From the NCBI GenBank assembly GCA_965115915.1, contig OZ220483.1, positions 496,001 through 560,000 on the forward strand: a DNA stretch of 64,000 nucleotides, read 5' to 3'. Source of the stretch: G965115915 sp965115915. Lineage in GTDB: Bacteria > Pseudomonadota > Gammaproteobacteria > Eutrophobiales > Eutrophobiaceae. Below the pieces are notes generated by a model. The model did not search any database. It was not told the origin of the DNA and saw only the letters and a program-made list of their open reading frames with translations. The translations under genes were made by a program, and so were the position numbers. Of this stretch, positions 34,988 to 44,554 are shown in pieces. The stretch's first letter is position 1. Every line of letters begins with the position of its first letter.

Positions 34988-37900
34988 ATGTCGACAGAGC
35001 GCCATAAAATTGCCATTGTAGGCATAGGTGGTGTATTCCCGGGCGCGGACAATCTGCGGGAATTCTGGGACCACATTCGCAATGCCAACAGTTGTGTCTC
35101 GGAGCCTGGCAGCGAACGTTGGCCAATTGCGGACGGACCATACTATTCCGACACGCTGCAGCCGGATCGTGTCAATTCGCGTCATGCCTGTCTGATTGAC
35201 GATTCCGCGTCGGGCCTGGATTGGGAGCTGCATTCGGATATAGGCTGGATGCGTGAACTGGACCCTGGAAATCGTTTGCTGCTGAGTGCCGGGCATCAGG
35301 CATGGAAGGATTGTAGCCAGTATCAGGGTGGACTGGACCGGCGGCGGGCAGGTGTGGTTATCGGTAATATCGTGCTTCCTACGGAGCATGCTTCGCGCCT
35401 TAGCGATGCGTTTTTTCTGCACCGCTTTGAGCAGCAGCTTTTTCCTGACACCGCATCGGCTCCATCGGACTGTAATATGCTGGGTCGCCATGCGGTGGGC
35501 TTGCCTGCCGCCCTGTTGGCGCACGCATTGTGTTGGGGTGGTGGGGCATGGACGCTGGACGCCGCTTGCGCTTCCTCTCTGTATGCGATCAAGTATGCCG
35601 CGGATGAACTATTGGCCGAGCGTGCTGATTTGATGCTGGCCGGTGGACTATCCCGTCCGGACTCTCTGTACACCCAGATGGGCTTTTCCCAATTGCAGGC
35701 CATATCCCGTTCGGGTCGCTGCTGTCCATTTGACCACAAGGCGGATGGCCTGGTGGTGGGTGAGGGCAGTGGCATGCTGGTGCTTAAGCGTTTGGCCGAC
35801 GCACGGGCGGACGGGGATCGTATTTATGCGACCATTGTCGGGATCGGTCTGGGTAATGATATTGGCGGAAACCTGATGCAGCCCGATGCATCCGGGCAGC
35901 TTCGGGTCATGCGAAGTGCCTTTTTGCGAACTGGCTGGACGCCGGATATGGTGCAGCATATTGAATGTCATGGCACGGGCACTCCGCTGGGAGACCGAGT
36001 TGAATTTGATGCATTGTCTGTGCTGTGGTCGGATGTCGATGGTGGTTCATGCGTCATCGGTTCGGTGAAGAGCAATATCGGACACCTGCTGACTGCGGCA
36101 GGTGCTGCATCGATGATAAAGACCCTGTTGGCAATGCGCGAACAGTGTCTTCCCCCTACCGCCAATTTCGAATGCGCCGCAAAAGGCATCGAACTCGAGG
36201 GGAGTCCGTTTCATGTGTTGCGCAAGGCGCAGGATTGGCACACAGCAGAAGGTGTGCCGCGGCGGGCTGCCGTCAGTGGTTTCGGTTTCGGTGGTATCAA
36301 TGCCCACATTCTGTTGGAGGAATATACTCCTGCTGCCATACGCACCCGACCACCGGGTGGGACGGAAAGGGTTGCCAGCCATGCCCCGGCCGCTATTGTT
36401 GGTATGGCGATACGGCTCGGGGAGTCCGGAGATCGTGCCCAGGTCGCACAGGCACTGCTCCAGCCCACAGTGGTGGCTCAGCGTGCCTGTCGCGAGATCG
36501 AATTGCCAATGGGAAACTGGGCTATTCCCCCGGCCGATCTGAAGGAATCCCTTCCTCAGCAATTATTGATGCTGGATGTGGCGGATGCCGCACTACGCGA
36601 TGCGGGACTGGAACAGATGGATGAAGCGGCGCGGCTGCGCACCGGGGTATTTATCGGCGTGGGGCTGGATATGCATGCCTGCAGTTTCCATTTTCGCTGG
36701 GTGTTGCAGAATCTTGCCCCACGCTGGTGGCAGCGGCTTGGTGGTAGTGGCAAGGTGCCCGAGGCATGGCTTGGGCAACTGCGAGATGCGGTGTGTCCGC
36801 CACTTAGCGCAAGTCGTACATTGGGTGCTCTGGGTAGCATTGTTGCCAGTCGCATTGCCCGTACCTTCCGCCTTGGCGGGCCTTGTTTTACCGTGTCCTC
36901 GGAGGAAACCTCGGGAGGGCACGCCCTGTGTCTGGCGCTGCGGGCATTGCGTTCCGGGGAGTTGGATCAGGTGATCGTTGGCGCGGTCGATCTGAGTTGC
37001 GAGCCGCGTTCCATGCAGGCGGCCGATATCAGTCCGTTGGCAGGAGACCGTGGAGAAGAGCAAAGTGGGTTTTGTGATGCCGCCATCGCCTTTGTACTGC
37101 GTGCGGAGGTGCCGGAGGATAACAAGATCTACGCAATGCTGAACGGGGTGGCACAAGGTTCCGGTAAGGATTGGAACGGACTGGAAACCGCGCTGCTATC
37201 GCGCACGCTGCGGCTTGCTTGTAGCGATGGAGGCCTGAGTCCCGGACACCTGGCTTATCTGGAGTCCGTGTGTGATGAGCGATTGCCGCCTGAATTGCCG
37301 GAGGCGACTTTCCAGACGGGTGGGGTCTGTGCCAAACTGGGTTATGCTGGTGCCGCATCGACCTTGCTTGCGGTGGCGCGAGGGGTGATGGCACTGGCAC
37401 ATTGTCAGTTACCCGCGCATGACGGGCAGTTGCCAAAGTATTGGCTGCATGACCGTGCCACAGGTCTGCGGCACGTGGGTGTAAACGGTGCCGGTTTGGG
37501 CGGAAATTATGTGGGAATAGTGCTGTCTGAACCGCCCTGCGCCGCGGATGCGGTCATCCAGGTGAGCTCGCTGCCGTTGCCTGTACCCCTTCCGCGATTG
37601 CTGCTGTGCCAGGCGGATAGCCGCGAACAGTTGTTGTCGCAACTGTCACAGTTGCGTATTGAGCATTCGGTACAAAGCTTGCTACCTGTTTCCGGTGGAT
37701 CGGGGTTACACCGGCTCGCGTTGCTGGCTACGGATTCCGATCAGCTTGAGCGGGCGATTCATACCGCACGGCAAGCGATAGTCAGCGGGATAGCCAGTGT
37801 AAACCCCGATGTTTGCTATACACCTGCGCCACTGTATGCACAGGGTGGACGCATGGCCTTCGTGTTCCCTGGCTCAGGCAATCATTTCCCGGACATGGGC

Positions 37901-40900
37901 AGAGAACTGGGTCGTTGTTTTCCCGAGGTTCTTGAGCAATTGCACCGGGAAAACCAGTACCTTCGGTCACAGCATGCGGATGGGCACATGTGGGATGGAA
38001 AAACGGATTTTACAGTGTCGGAAGCGATCTTTGCCCAGGTCTGTCTGGGTGTGACTGTGCATGATGTGATGGCCAGCTTTGGTGTGCGTCCACAGGCGGT
38101 GATGGGTTATAGTCTGGGGGAGACGGCGGGGTTGTTTGCCACGCGGACATGGCGTGACCGCGATGCGATGTTGGAGCGGATACGCTGTGGTGATTTGTTC
38201 CATAGACAACTCGCGGGCCCGTGTTTGGCCGCACAGCGAAGCTGGGGTTGCAGCGAAGCGGTGGATTGGGTCAGTGCCGTGGTGCGGCTGTCGGCTGTGC
38301 GGGTAAAACAGGTATTATCCCGGTATCCAAGGGTCTATCTGTTAATCCGCAATACCGAGAAGGAAAGTGTTATTGGTGGTGAGCGTGAGGCGGTACTGCG
38401 TTTTGCTCGGGAACAGGGTTGCCATACGCACATTATCCCCTGTGTGCCTGCGGTGCATTGCGAGATCGTTGCTGAAGTGGCTCGGCAATATCGCGAACTG
38501 CACCTGTTTGAGACGACGCCGCCGACTGGAACAGCGTTCTATAGCTGTGCCAAAGGTGGAGCCATAGTGCCGGATCGTGACAGTGCGGCCGAGGCCATTT
38601 TGCAGCAGGCACTACATGGTTTCGATTACCCACGGCTTGTCAACCAGGCCTGGGAGGACGGTGTCAGATTATTTGTGGAACTTGGACCGGGTGCCTCTTG
38701 TACCCGCATGATCCATACCATCCTTGGCGAGCGCCCGCATTATGCGGACGCGCTTTGTGTGAGGCGGCAGGACAGTGTCGGTAAGTTGCTGCATGTGCTT
38801 GCCTCACTATACTGTCATGGTGTGGATATCGATCCGCGTCCGTTGCTGCGCCACTGGCAGGAGATGCCGACCGAGGTTATCGCTGCGCCGTCGCTACGCA
38901 TTCCGGTACGATTGCCGGATGTGTCGATTCAGCACCCGGATTTCGCATCGGGTTCACCATCGAATATGGATATTGTCGATCCGGATGCCATGATCTGGGA
39001 AGGTCTGCGCACGGTGCACAGTGCCCAGGCCAGGGTACAGCACGATTTTCTTCAACTGAGTGCAGACCTGCAGCGGAATATGGGTTTGGCACTGGCCCTG
39101 CAGCATTCCCCGGTGGTGGAGACTGCAAATGCGGACACCGAGGTCGTGTTGGATCGGCGGCAATGCCTGGAGTTTGCCCGCGGTTCCATAGGTCAGGTGC
39201 TGGGGGCGCGGTTCGTGGCTGTGGATCGGCATCCTACCCGTGTACGTCTGCCGGATGAACCACTGATGTTGGTGGATCGCATTCTGCACATCGAGGGGGA
39301 GGCCGGCATACTCAGGCATCAGCCTGATGCACAGGGACGGGTTGTCACGGAACATGAAGTATTGGCCGGTGCGTGGTACCTCGATGGTGAACGGGTTCCG
39401 ATATGTATCGCGGTGGAGGCGGGGCAGGCGGACCTGTTTTTATCGGCCTGGCTCGGGATTGACCATGTCACGCGGGGAGAGTCGATGTATCGCCTGTTGG
39501 ATGCTCAGGTGGAATTTCACGACGAATTGCCTGGGCCCGGACAGTGCATACGCTATGACATACGTATAGAACGTTTTTTCCGTCAGCGAGAGACATGGCT
39601 GTTTCGTTTTCACTTCGAGGCGCAGGTAAATGGGCGGCCATTGCTCAGTATGAGCCAGGGCTGTGCCGGTTTTTTCAGTGCCCCGGAATTGGCAGCCGGT
39701 CGCGGCATTGTGCCGAATCAAATGTCCGGCACTGTGTCTGACCGTGTTCAGTCGCAGGCGATAGCGGACCCTGACAAGACACTGTGGCTGGCCCCGAAAC
39801 CGCGACAGCAGGTGGCCTATAGCGAGGAACAGTTACAGGCGTTGCGCAAAGGTGACCTGAAGGTCTGCTTTGGTGATGATTTTGCACCTGTGCAACTGCA
39901 TCGACCGTACACTTTGCCTGGCGGACGTATGGAATTGGTGCATCGTATCCTGCGGCTAAGTCCCGATGGTGGCCGATATGGCCTGGGGAATATCCTTGGG
40001 GAGGCGGACATTCACCCGGACGACTGGTTTCTACGCTGCCATTTCGTGGATGATCAAGTCATGCCCGGGACACTGATGTACGAAGGCTGTTTACAGGTGC
40101 TGCGCGTGTTTCTACTGCGTATGGGTTGGCTTGGAGAGGTCGGTGAACTGCGGTATCAACCGATGCGGGGGGTGCGTAGTCAGCTCAAGTGTCGTGGTCA
40201 GGTTACGTGCACGACGCGGAAAGTGCGTTATGAGATCGATATCCGGGAACTTGGCTATCAGGATGATGGTTGTCCCTATGCGATAGCGGACGCATTGATG
40301 TATGCCGATCAGCGCCCGATCGTGCAGATGCGGGATATGTCGTTGAGGCTGTGTGGACTGCGCTACGAAGCGTTGCACTTGCTATGGCAGGCCCGGGCTT
40401 CCCGCACGACGCAGGATATCCTGTTTGATAACGAATCAATCCTCGCGTTTGCCGTGGGCAAACCCTCACAGGCCTTTGGGGAACGATATCGCGTATTTGA
40501 TGATGCGCGTGTGATAGCACGTTTACCTGGTCCACCATACAAGTTTTTGGACCGCATCGTCCGCATTGAAAATTGTGTGCAATGGGAGATGCATGCCGGG
40601 GGAGAGATCGATGCGGAATATGATGTGCCAGAGGATGCCTGGTACTTTGATGCCGAAAGGCAGCCACGGATGCCCTTTGCGATATTATTGGAGGTGGTAT
40701 TGCAGCCATGTGGCTGGCTTGCTGCCTATATGGGTTCGGCTCTGTACAGCGAGGGAGACCTGTCTTTTCGCAATCTTGGGGGCATGGCCACACAACATGG
40801 ATTTGTGGGTCCGAAGAGCGGGACTTTGCGTACCACGGTGCGCAGTACCAAAGTGTCGCATTCCGGAGGCATGATTATCCAGCATTACGATTATGTATTG

Positions 40901-41515
40901 CGTGGCCAGGATGGAGGATTGCTGTATCAGGGCAATACCTATTTCGGTTTCTTTTCGAAGGAGGCATTGGCAAACCAGCTTGGGATACGGGGGGTACAGC
41001 ATTACTCCACGGCTGGAGAGATGGAAGACGGGCACGACAGCCCCGTGTGTTACCCGGAATACGCGCCGTTTCCCAACGACCAGTTGCGCATGGTGGAGGA
41101 GATCCTGCACCATGACCCACAGGGTGGCCCCCACGGGCTGGGCTACATTAAAGGCAGGGCAAAGGTGCGGCCAGAGGCGTGGTTCTTCAAGGCGCATTTT
41201 TATCAGGACCCGGTATGGCCGGGCTCGCTCGGGCTGGAGTCTCTGTTACAGCTTATGAAATTCCATGCCTGCCATCGCTTCGGGTCGGTTGGAGAGCAAT
41301 CCTTCCGATGCATGGCTGTTGGACAGGGCCATGAATGGCTGTATCGAGGGCAGATATTGCCTGCCGACCACACTGTTCTGGTGGAGGCGGTATTTACCGG
41401 CTGGGATGAAAGGCATGCGCTGCTTTCGGCTGATGGACTGTTGTCCGTGGATGGCCGTCTCATTTATCAGATGCGTCATTTCACACTGTGTCTGTTAGAT
41501 CAGGAATGGACTTGA
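34988..41515 (+). CDS. PUFA-synthase-like megasynthase (KS-CLF-AT-DH-DH)
   Basis: A 2175-residue multidomain synthase. KS1 (about 1-455) has DAACASSL with Cys 194 and the two catalytic His (328 in ECHGTGTPLGD, 366 in KSNIGH). A second KS-like domain (about 460-880) has Glu 640 in place of Cys (SSEETSGG), as in chain-length factors. An acyltransferase (about 955-1275) has GYSLGE with Ser 1042. The last 750 residues hold four FabA-like hotdog folds; the second and fourth carry CHFVDDQVMPG (His 1685) and AHFYQDPVWPG (His 2070). There is no ACP, KR or ER. The order matches PfaC/Pfa3-type subunits of polyunsaturated fatty acid synthases, whose partners are absent here. Confidence 0.9.
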   Translation: MSTERHKIAIVGIGGVFPGADNLREFWDHIRNANSCVSEPGSERWPIADGPYYSDTLQPDRVNSRHACLIDDSASGLDWELHSDIGWMRELDPGNRLLLSAGHQAWKDCSQYQGGLDRRRAGVVIGNIVLPTEHASRLSDAFFLHRFEQQLFPDTASAPSDCNMLGRHAVGLPAALLAHALCWGGGAWTLDAACASSLYAIKYAADELLAERADLMLAGGLSRPDSLYTQMGFSQLQAISRSGRCCPFDHKADGLVVGEGSGMLVLKRLADARADGDRIYATIVGIGLGNDIGGNLMQPDASGQLRVMRSAFLRTGWTPDMVQHIECHGTGTPLGDRVEFDALSVLWSDVDGGSCVIGSVKSNIGHLLTAAGAASMIKTLLAMREQCLPPTANFECAAKGIELEGSPFHVLRKAQDWHTAEGVPRRAAVSGFGFGGINAHILLEEYTPAAIRTRPPGGTERVASHAPAAIVGMAIRLGESGDRAQVAQALLQPTVVAQRACREIELPMGNWAIPPADLKESLPQQLLMLDVADAALRDAGLEQMDEAARLRTGVFIGVGLDMHACSFHFRWVLQNLAPRWWQRLGGSGKVPEAWLGQLRDAVCPPLSASRTLGALGSIVASRIARTFRLGGPCFTVSSEETSGGHALCLALRALRSGELDQVIVGAVDLSCEPRSMQAADISPLAGDRGEEQSGFCDAAIAFVLRAEVPEDNKIYAMLNGVAQGSGKDWNGLETALLSRTLRLACSDGGLSPGHLAYLESVCDERLPPELPEATFQTGGVCAKLGYAGAASTLLAVARGVMALAHCQLPAHDGQLPKYWLHDRATGLRHVGVNGAGLGGNYVGIVLSEPPCAADAVIQVSSLPLPVPLPRLLLCQADSREQLLSQLSQLRIEHSVQSLLPVSGGSGLHRLALLATDSDQLERAIHTARQAIVSGIASVNPDVCYTPAPLYAQGGRMAFVFPGSGNHFPDMGRELGRCFPEVLEQLHRENQYLRSQHADGHMWDGKTDFTVSEAIFAQVCLGVTVHDVMASFGVRPQAVMGYSLGETAGLFATRTWRDRDAMLERIRCGDLFHRQLAGPCLAAQRSWGCSEAVDWVSAVVRLSAVRVKQVLSRYPRVYLLIRNTEKESVIGGEREAVLRFAREQGCHTHIIPCVPAVHCEIVAEVARQYRELHLFETTPPTGTAFYSCAKGGAIVPDRDSAAEAILQQALHGFDYPRLVNQAWEDGVRLFVELGPGASCTRMIHTILGERPHYADALCVRRQDSVGKLLHVLASLYCHGVDIDPRPLLRHWQEMPTEVIAAPSLRIPVRLPDVSIQHPDFASGSPSNMDIVDPDAMIWEGLRTVHSAQARVQHDFLQLSADLQRNMGLALALQHSPVVETANADTEVVLDRRQCLEFARGSIGQVLGARFVAVDRHPTRVRLPDEPLMLVDRILHIEGEAGILRHQPDAQGRVVTEHEVLAGAWYLDGERVPICIAVEAGQADLFLSAWLGIDHVTRGESMYRLLDAQVEFHDELPGPGQCIRYDIRIERFFRQRETWLFRFHFEAQVNGRPLLSMSQGCAGFFSAPELAAGRGIVPNQMSGTVSDRVQSQAIADPDKTLWLAPKPRQQVAYSEEQLQALRKGDLKVCFGDDFAPVQLHRPYTLPGGRMELVHRILRLSPDGGRYGLGNILGEADIHPDDWFLRCHFVDDQVMPGTLMYEGCLQVLRVFLLRMGWLGEVGELRYQPMRGVRSQLKCRGQVTCTTRKVRYEIDIRELGYQDDGCPYAIADALMYADQRPIVQMRDMSLRLCGLRYEALHLLWQARASRTTQDILFDNESILAFAVGKPSQAFGERYRVFDDARVIARLPGPPYKFLDRIVRIENCVQWEMHAGGEIDAEYDVPEDAWYFDAERQPRMPFAILLEVVLQPCGWLAAYMGSALYSEGDLSFRNLGGMATQHGFVGPKSGTLRTTVRSTKVSHSGGMIIQHYDYVLRGQDGGLLYQGNTYFGFFSKEALANQLGIRGVQHYSTAGEMEDGHDSPVCYPEYAPFPNDQLRMVEEILHHDPQGGPHGLGYIKGRAKVRPEAWFFKAHFYQDPVWPGSLGLESLLQLMKFHACHRFGSVGEQSFRCMAVGQGHEWLYRGQILPADHTVLVEAVFTGWDERHALLSADGLLSVDGRLIYQMRHFTLCLLDQEWT

Positions 41516-41565
41516 GACGGTGCGTTGTGGTTTGGTCCTGCCGGCGGTAGACTGCCGCATTCCTG

Positions 41566-41979
41566 TTGATTGACAGCGGCCTGCTGCGCCTGGACCCGGG
41601 CACCGAGCGGCGCGGGCTTGCGCTCAGTCTGGTGCCGCGGCACGGTCCGTCCCAGCGCACGGACCTCGACCGCCTGCTTGACCCGGGAGCCACACCGGTT
41701 ACCAATCCGGCACCGGGGCAACTGGGCCTGGAGGCCGAACTGGGTTACGGCTATGGGCTGGCCGCACACCGCGGTGTACTGGTGCCCTTTGTCGGTACCA
41801 CGCTGGACGGGCTACACCGTGCCTACCGGTTTGGCAGCCGTCTGCAACTTGGCTCCGGGCTCAGCCTGGATCTGGAAGGGCAGCGGGAAGAACAGGCGCA
41901 ACGGCCCATACGCCACAACATCCTGCTGCATGGCACACTGCACTGGCAGACCGAGGCACACAGGCTGCTGGTATCGTAG
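41566..41979 (+). pseudogene. C-terminal remnant of an outer-membrane beta-barrel (autotransporter-like) protein
   Basis: A 137-codon open frame whose residues GTERRGLALSLVPRHG, LGLEAELGYGYGLAAHRGVLVPFVG, YRFGSRLQLGSGLSLDLEG and HNILLHGTLHW match the terminal strands of barrel domains found at the end of large repetitive surface proteins. Its first codons show no signal peptide, and upstream sequence has no continuation of the protein. It is therefore probably a decayed leftover. A separate small functional gene is unlikely because a barrel fragment of this size could not insert alone. Confidence 0.6.
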
Positions 41980-42069
41980 TCTGGAAGACGCCTCTAATCA
42001 CTTTCCCCTTGATGACACGGGGCGATGGTCGAGCTTCCATAGCCTCGCTGGTGTGAACCTGCACACTAT

Positions 42070-42099
42070 TTGACAGTCCCGCTGCGCCTGGCATACAAT
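42070..42099 (+). promoter_or_regulatory. Sigma-70 promoter of rpmB-rpmG
   Basis: A perfect TTGACA (42070-42075) and TACAAT (42094-42099) are separated by 18 bp. Transcription would start near 42106, about 105 nt before rpmB. Confidence 0.75.
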
Positions 42100-42211
42100 C
42101 GCCGCCTTGCGAGGGTTTGCGCCAACAAAGGCAGCAGGCTGCGCAAAATTGCTCTGGGGCATTGGCTCCAGTTTGGTGAACATACGATACAACACGAACT
42201 CAATCTACTCC

Positions 42212-42448
42212 ATGTCCAGACGTTGCCAGGTTACCGGGAAAGGCCCGATGGCAGGGAACAATGTGTCTCATGCCAACAACAAGACCAAGCGCAGGTTCTT
42301 GCCCAATTTGCATTACCGCCGTTTTTGGGTGGAGAGTGAGAAACGCTGGGTACGGCTGCGGGTAAGTAGCCAGGGTCTGCGTATTATAGACAAGAAAGGT
42401 ATAGACAAGGTGCTGGCCGATATCCGTGTTCGAGGCACGGCGGTCTAG
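42212..42448 (+). CDS. rpmB: 50S ribosomal protein L28
   Basis: A 78-residue basic ribosomal protein. It starts MSRRCQVTGKGPMAGNNVSHANNKTKRRF and continues LPNLHYRRFWVESEKRWVRLRVSSQGLRIIDKKG, the standard bacterial L28 sequence of normal length. The ATG at 42212 is the only start that fits the family. rpmG follows after 14 nt, the usual two-gene operon. Confidence 0.98.
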   Translation: MSRRCQVTGKGPMAGNNVSHANNKTKRRFLPNLHYRRFWVESEKRWVRLRVSSQGLRIIDKKGIDKVLADIRVRGTAV

Positions 42449-42462
42449 TTTGGTGTGATGTG

Positions 42463-42618
42463 ATGCGTGACAAGATCAAGCTGGTGTCTTCAGCCGGCAC
42501 TGGCCATTACTACACCACGACCCGGAACAAACGCACGCCGACGGAAAAACTGGAGATGAAAAAATTCGACCCGGTGGTGCGTCGTCACGTTATCTACCGG
42601 GAAGCCAAGATCAAGTAG
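42463..42618 (+). CDS. rpmG: 50S ribosomal protein L33
   Basis: A 51-residue ribosomal protein, MRDKIKLVSSAGTGHYYTTT followed by RNKRTPTEKLEMKKFDP and VVRRHVIYREAKIK. This is the Cys-free gammaproteobacterial L33 form. A short GTGATGTGATG stretch precedes the start. It is convergent with the desaturase gene. Confidence 0.97.
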   Translation: MRDKIKLVSSAGTGHYYTTTRNKRTPTEKLEMKKFDPVVRRHVIYREAKIK

Positions 42619-42650
42619 TATCAGCTTCCCTGCGTGCCTGTTGCTTCAGG

Positions 42651-42683
42651 CAGGATTCAGGCTGTAGCAGGATTCAGGCTGTA
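42651..42683. repeat. Tandem 17-bp duplication at the desaturase stop codon
   Basis: CAGGATTCAGGCTGTA occurs at 42651-42666 and again at 42668-42683 with one base between. On the minus strand the second repeat shifts the frame and supplies the stop codon of the desaturase gene, so the native C-terminus was changed. Confidence 0.8.
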
Positions 42684-43850
42684 ACTGCGAAGACGGCGTG
42701 AAAACTGTTCCAGCGCGCCGATGCCGGTTTGCTCTGCCTGGTTGCACCATTCCTGCAGGGCTTCTGTCAAGTTGGCTTTGGTGGCGGTCTTTTTAGTCCA
42801 TATCTCTTGCAGGCGTTCGCGAAAATCGTATACCACGCGCAGTTTTTCGTGTTCATTGAACAGCCTTTCCAGTTGTTCCCATCTCTCGTCGTCGAGTAAG
42901 CGTTCTGTAGTATGCAGCCACGGTTTCAGGTGTGCCATCAGGTATCCTTGATCGGCCTTGTTCCAATATGCGGATTCCTGCAGGAATACTTTTTTTACCA
43001 CCTGTTGCCCATATTCCGACAGCACATGTAGTCGGTTCAGGATCACTGCTCCCACGGTGTTTTCGTCAATTTCGCATTTGTGCGGGAGACATATAGGACG
43101 CGGGGCCACTTTTTTCACCTTTACCAGACCGAGCCAGGACAGCAGCCGGAGGTATAGCCACCCGATATCAAATTCCCATGGCTTGATGGAGAATTTCGCC
43201 GAACTGGCGAAGGCGTGATGATTATTGTGCAATTCTTCTCCGCCGATCAGGATGCCCCACGGGACGATGTTTGTGGAGGTGTCATCGCTGGCGAAATTGC
43301 GGTAACCACGCCAGTGTCCCAGGCCATTGATGACGCCGGCGGCAAGAAAGGGTATCCAGGCCATCTGTACGGCCCAGATGCTAAGCCCGATGGGTCCGAA
43401 CAGCACGATATTCAGTAGCAACATCAAGGCTATCCCGATGGAAGAGCCGGGTCCGTACAGATGGCTTTCGATCCAGTCTTCCGGGGTTCCGTGTCCATAA
43501 TCGGCCATGGTCTCGGGATGGACGAGTTCATCGCGGTAAAGTTCCGCGCCGGAGAACAGCACCCGAGCGATGCCGTAAAACAGCGGACTGTGTGGATCCT
43601 CCCGGGTTTCCACACAGGCATGGTGCTTGCGATGTATCGCCACCCATTCCTGGGTGCGCATTCCGGTGGTGAGCCATAACCAGAAGCGAAAAAAATGGCT
43701 GCATAGCGGATGCATATCCAGTGAGCGGTGTGCCTGGTGGCGATGCAGATAGAGTGTCACCGAAACAATAGTGATGTGGGTGACACACAGGGTGTAAACG
43801 ATATACGCCCACCAAGGCAGATCAAGCAGTCCATCAAGCAGGAATGTCAT
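42657..43850 (-). CDS. Membrane fatty acid desaturase (DesA/DesC, delta-9 type)
   Basis: A 397-residue membrane di-iron desaturase that introduces a double bond into acyl chains. The three histidine boxes are HRHQAH, HRKHHA and HNNHHA, with hydrophobic helix pairs between them, and a helical soluble tail of about 120 residues (EYGQQVVKKVFLQ to LEQFSRRLRSY). In the first box and topology it resembles acyl-CoA/acyl-lipid delta-9 desaturases. The tail after the third box is long, and the last few residues were altered by a 17-bp duplication. It lies between two plus-strand gene groups. Confidence 0.93.
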   Translation of the reverse strand: MTFLLDGLLDLPWWAYIVYTLCVTHITIVSVTLYLHRHQAHRSLDMHPLCSHFFRFWLWLTTGMRTQEWVAIHRKHHACVETREDPHSPLFYGIARVLFSGAELYRDELVHPETMADYGHGTPEDWIESHLYGPGSSIGIALMLLLNIVLFGPIGLSIWAVQMAWIPFLAAGVINGLGHWRGYRNFASDDTSTNIVPWGILIGGEELHNNHHAFASSAKFSIKPWEFDIGWLYLRLLSWLGLVKVKKVAPRPICLPHKCEIDENTVGAVILNRLHVLSEYGQQVVKKVFLQESAYWNKADQGYLMAHLKPWLHTTERLLDDERWEQLERLFNEHEKLRVVYDFRERLQEIWTKKTATKANLTEALQEWCNQAEQTGIGALEQFSRRLRSYSLNPATA

Positions 43851-43935
43851 GGGAAAGGAGGCCCTCCGAATTCGCGGATAGCGGATAGGAATATGGTAGC
43901 GGATACTAAACGACCCTGGCTGGAACAGTCAAGTG

Positions 43936-43963
43936 TTGATAGTTGTGCCAAGGTGTGTAAAAT
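43936..43963 (+). promoter_or_regulatory. Possible sigma-70 promoter of the SRPBCC gene
   Basis: TTGATA (43936-43941) and TAAAAT (43958-43963) are separated by 16 bp, 47 nt before the start codon at 44010, which itself has a GAGGAGA ribosome site. Confidence 0.5.
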
Positions 43964-44009
43964 CCTGCCCAGGCATTAGAAACGTGTTGCAAGCAGAGGA
44001 GATAGAGTC

Positions 44010-44531
44010 ATGTTGCCATTTACGAGATCGTTGTTTGGTTTGCTGCCGGTTGGACTGGCTGTCGGGATGCTGGGCCTGGTGCAGGTGGCAAGCGCGGGGG
44101 GCATGTTGTCGGTGTCCAGAGAAATTGAACTCAATGCCAGTGCGGATACCGTATGGAAGATGATTGGTCATTTCAATCATTTGGATGTCTGGCATCCGGC
44201 GGTAGTGGATTCTTCCCTGCAGGGTACCGGTGTCCGGGAAGGAGATATCCGCGTGTTGACTTTGGGTGATGGTGCCAACATCACGGAGACCTTGCTGTCG
44301 CATAGCGATGGGAGCCGGAGTTACAGCTATGAAATCAATCAGGGCCCGCTGCCGGTCATGGACTATGTCTCATCGGTGACGGTATCCAGTATGGGTGAGA
44401 TGACAAGCCGCGTTGTCTGGGAGTCGACCTTTGATGAGAAGGGTGTCAGCAGCCAGGAGGCGGTTGATGTGATTACCGGTGTCTATGATGCCGGGCTTGA
44501 TGCCTTGAAGCGGCATTTCAATACGCGTTGA
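44010..44531 (+). CDS. Exported SRPBCC (START-like) family protein
   Basis: A 173-residue protein with a signal peptide (FGLLPVGLAVGMLGLVQVASA) and a polyketide-cyclase/SRPBCC fold: REIELNASADTVWKMIGHFNHLDVWHPAV near the start, GDGANITETLLS, and a long C-terminal helix VITGVYDAGLDALKRHF. Such domains bind hydrophobic ligands. Its ligand is unknown. DUF1223 gene follows after 23 nt, so the two may be an operon. Confidence 0.85.
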   Translation: MLPFTRSLFGLLPVGLAVGMLGLVQVASAGGMLSVSREIELNASADTVWKMIGHFNHLDVWHPAVVDSSLQGTGVREGDIRVLTLGDGANITETLLSHSDGSRSYSYEINQGPLPVMDYVSSVTVSSMGEMTSRVVWESTFDEKGVSSQEAVDVITGVYDAGLDALKRHFNTR

Positions 44532-44554
44532 TGGGTAACACCCGGTGACAGGCG

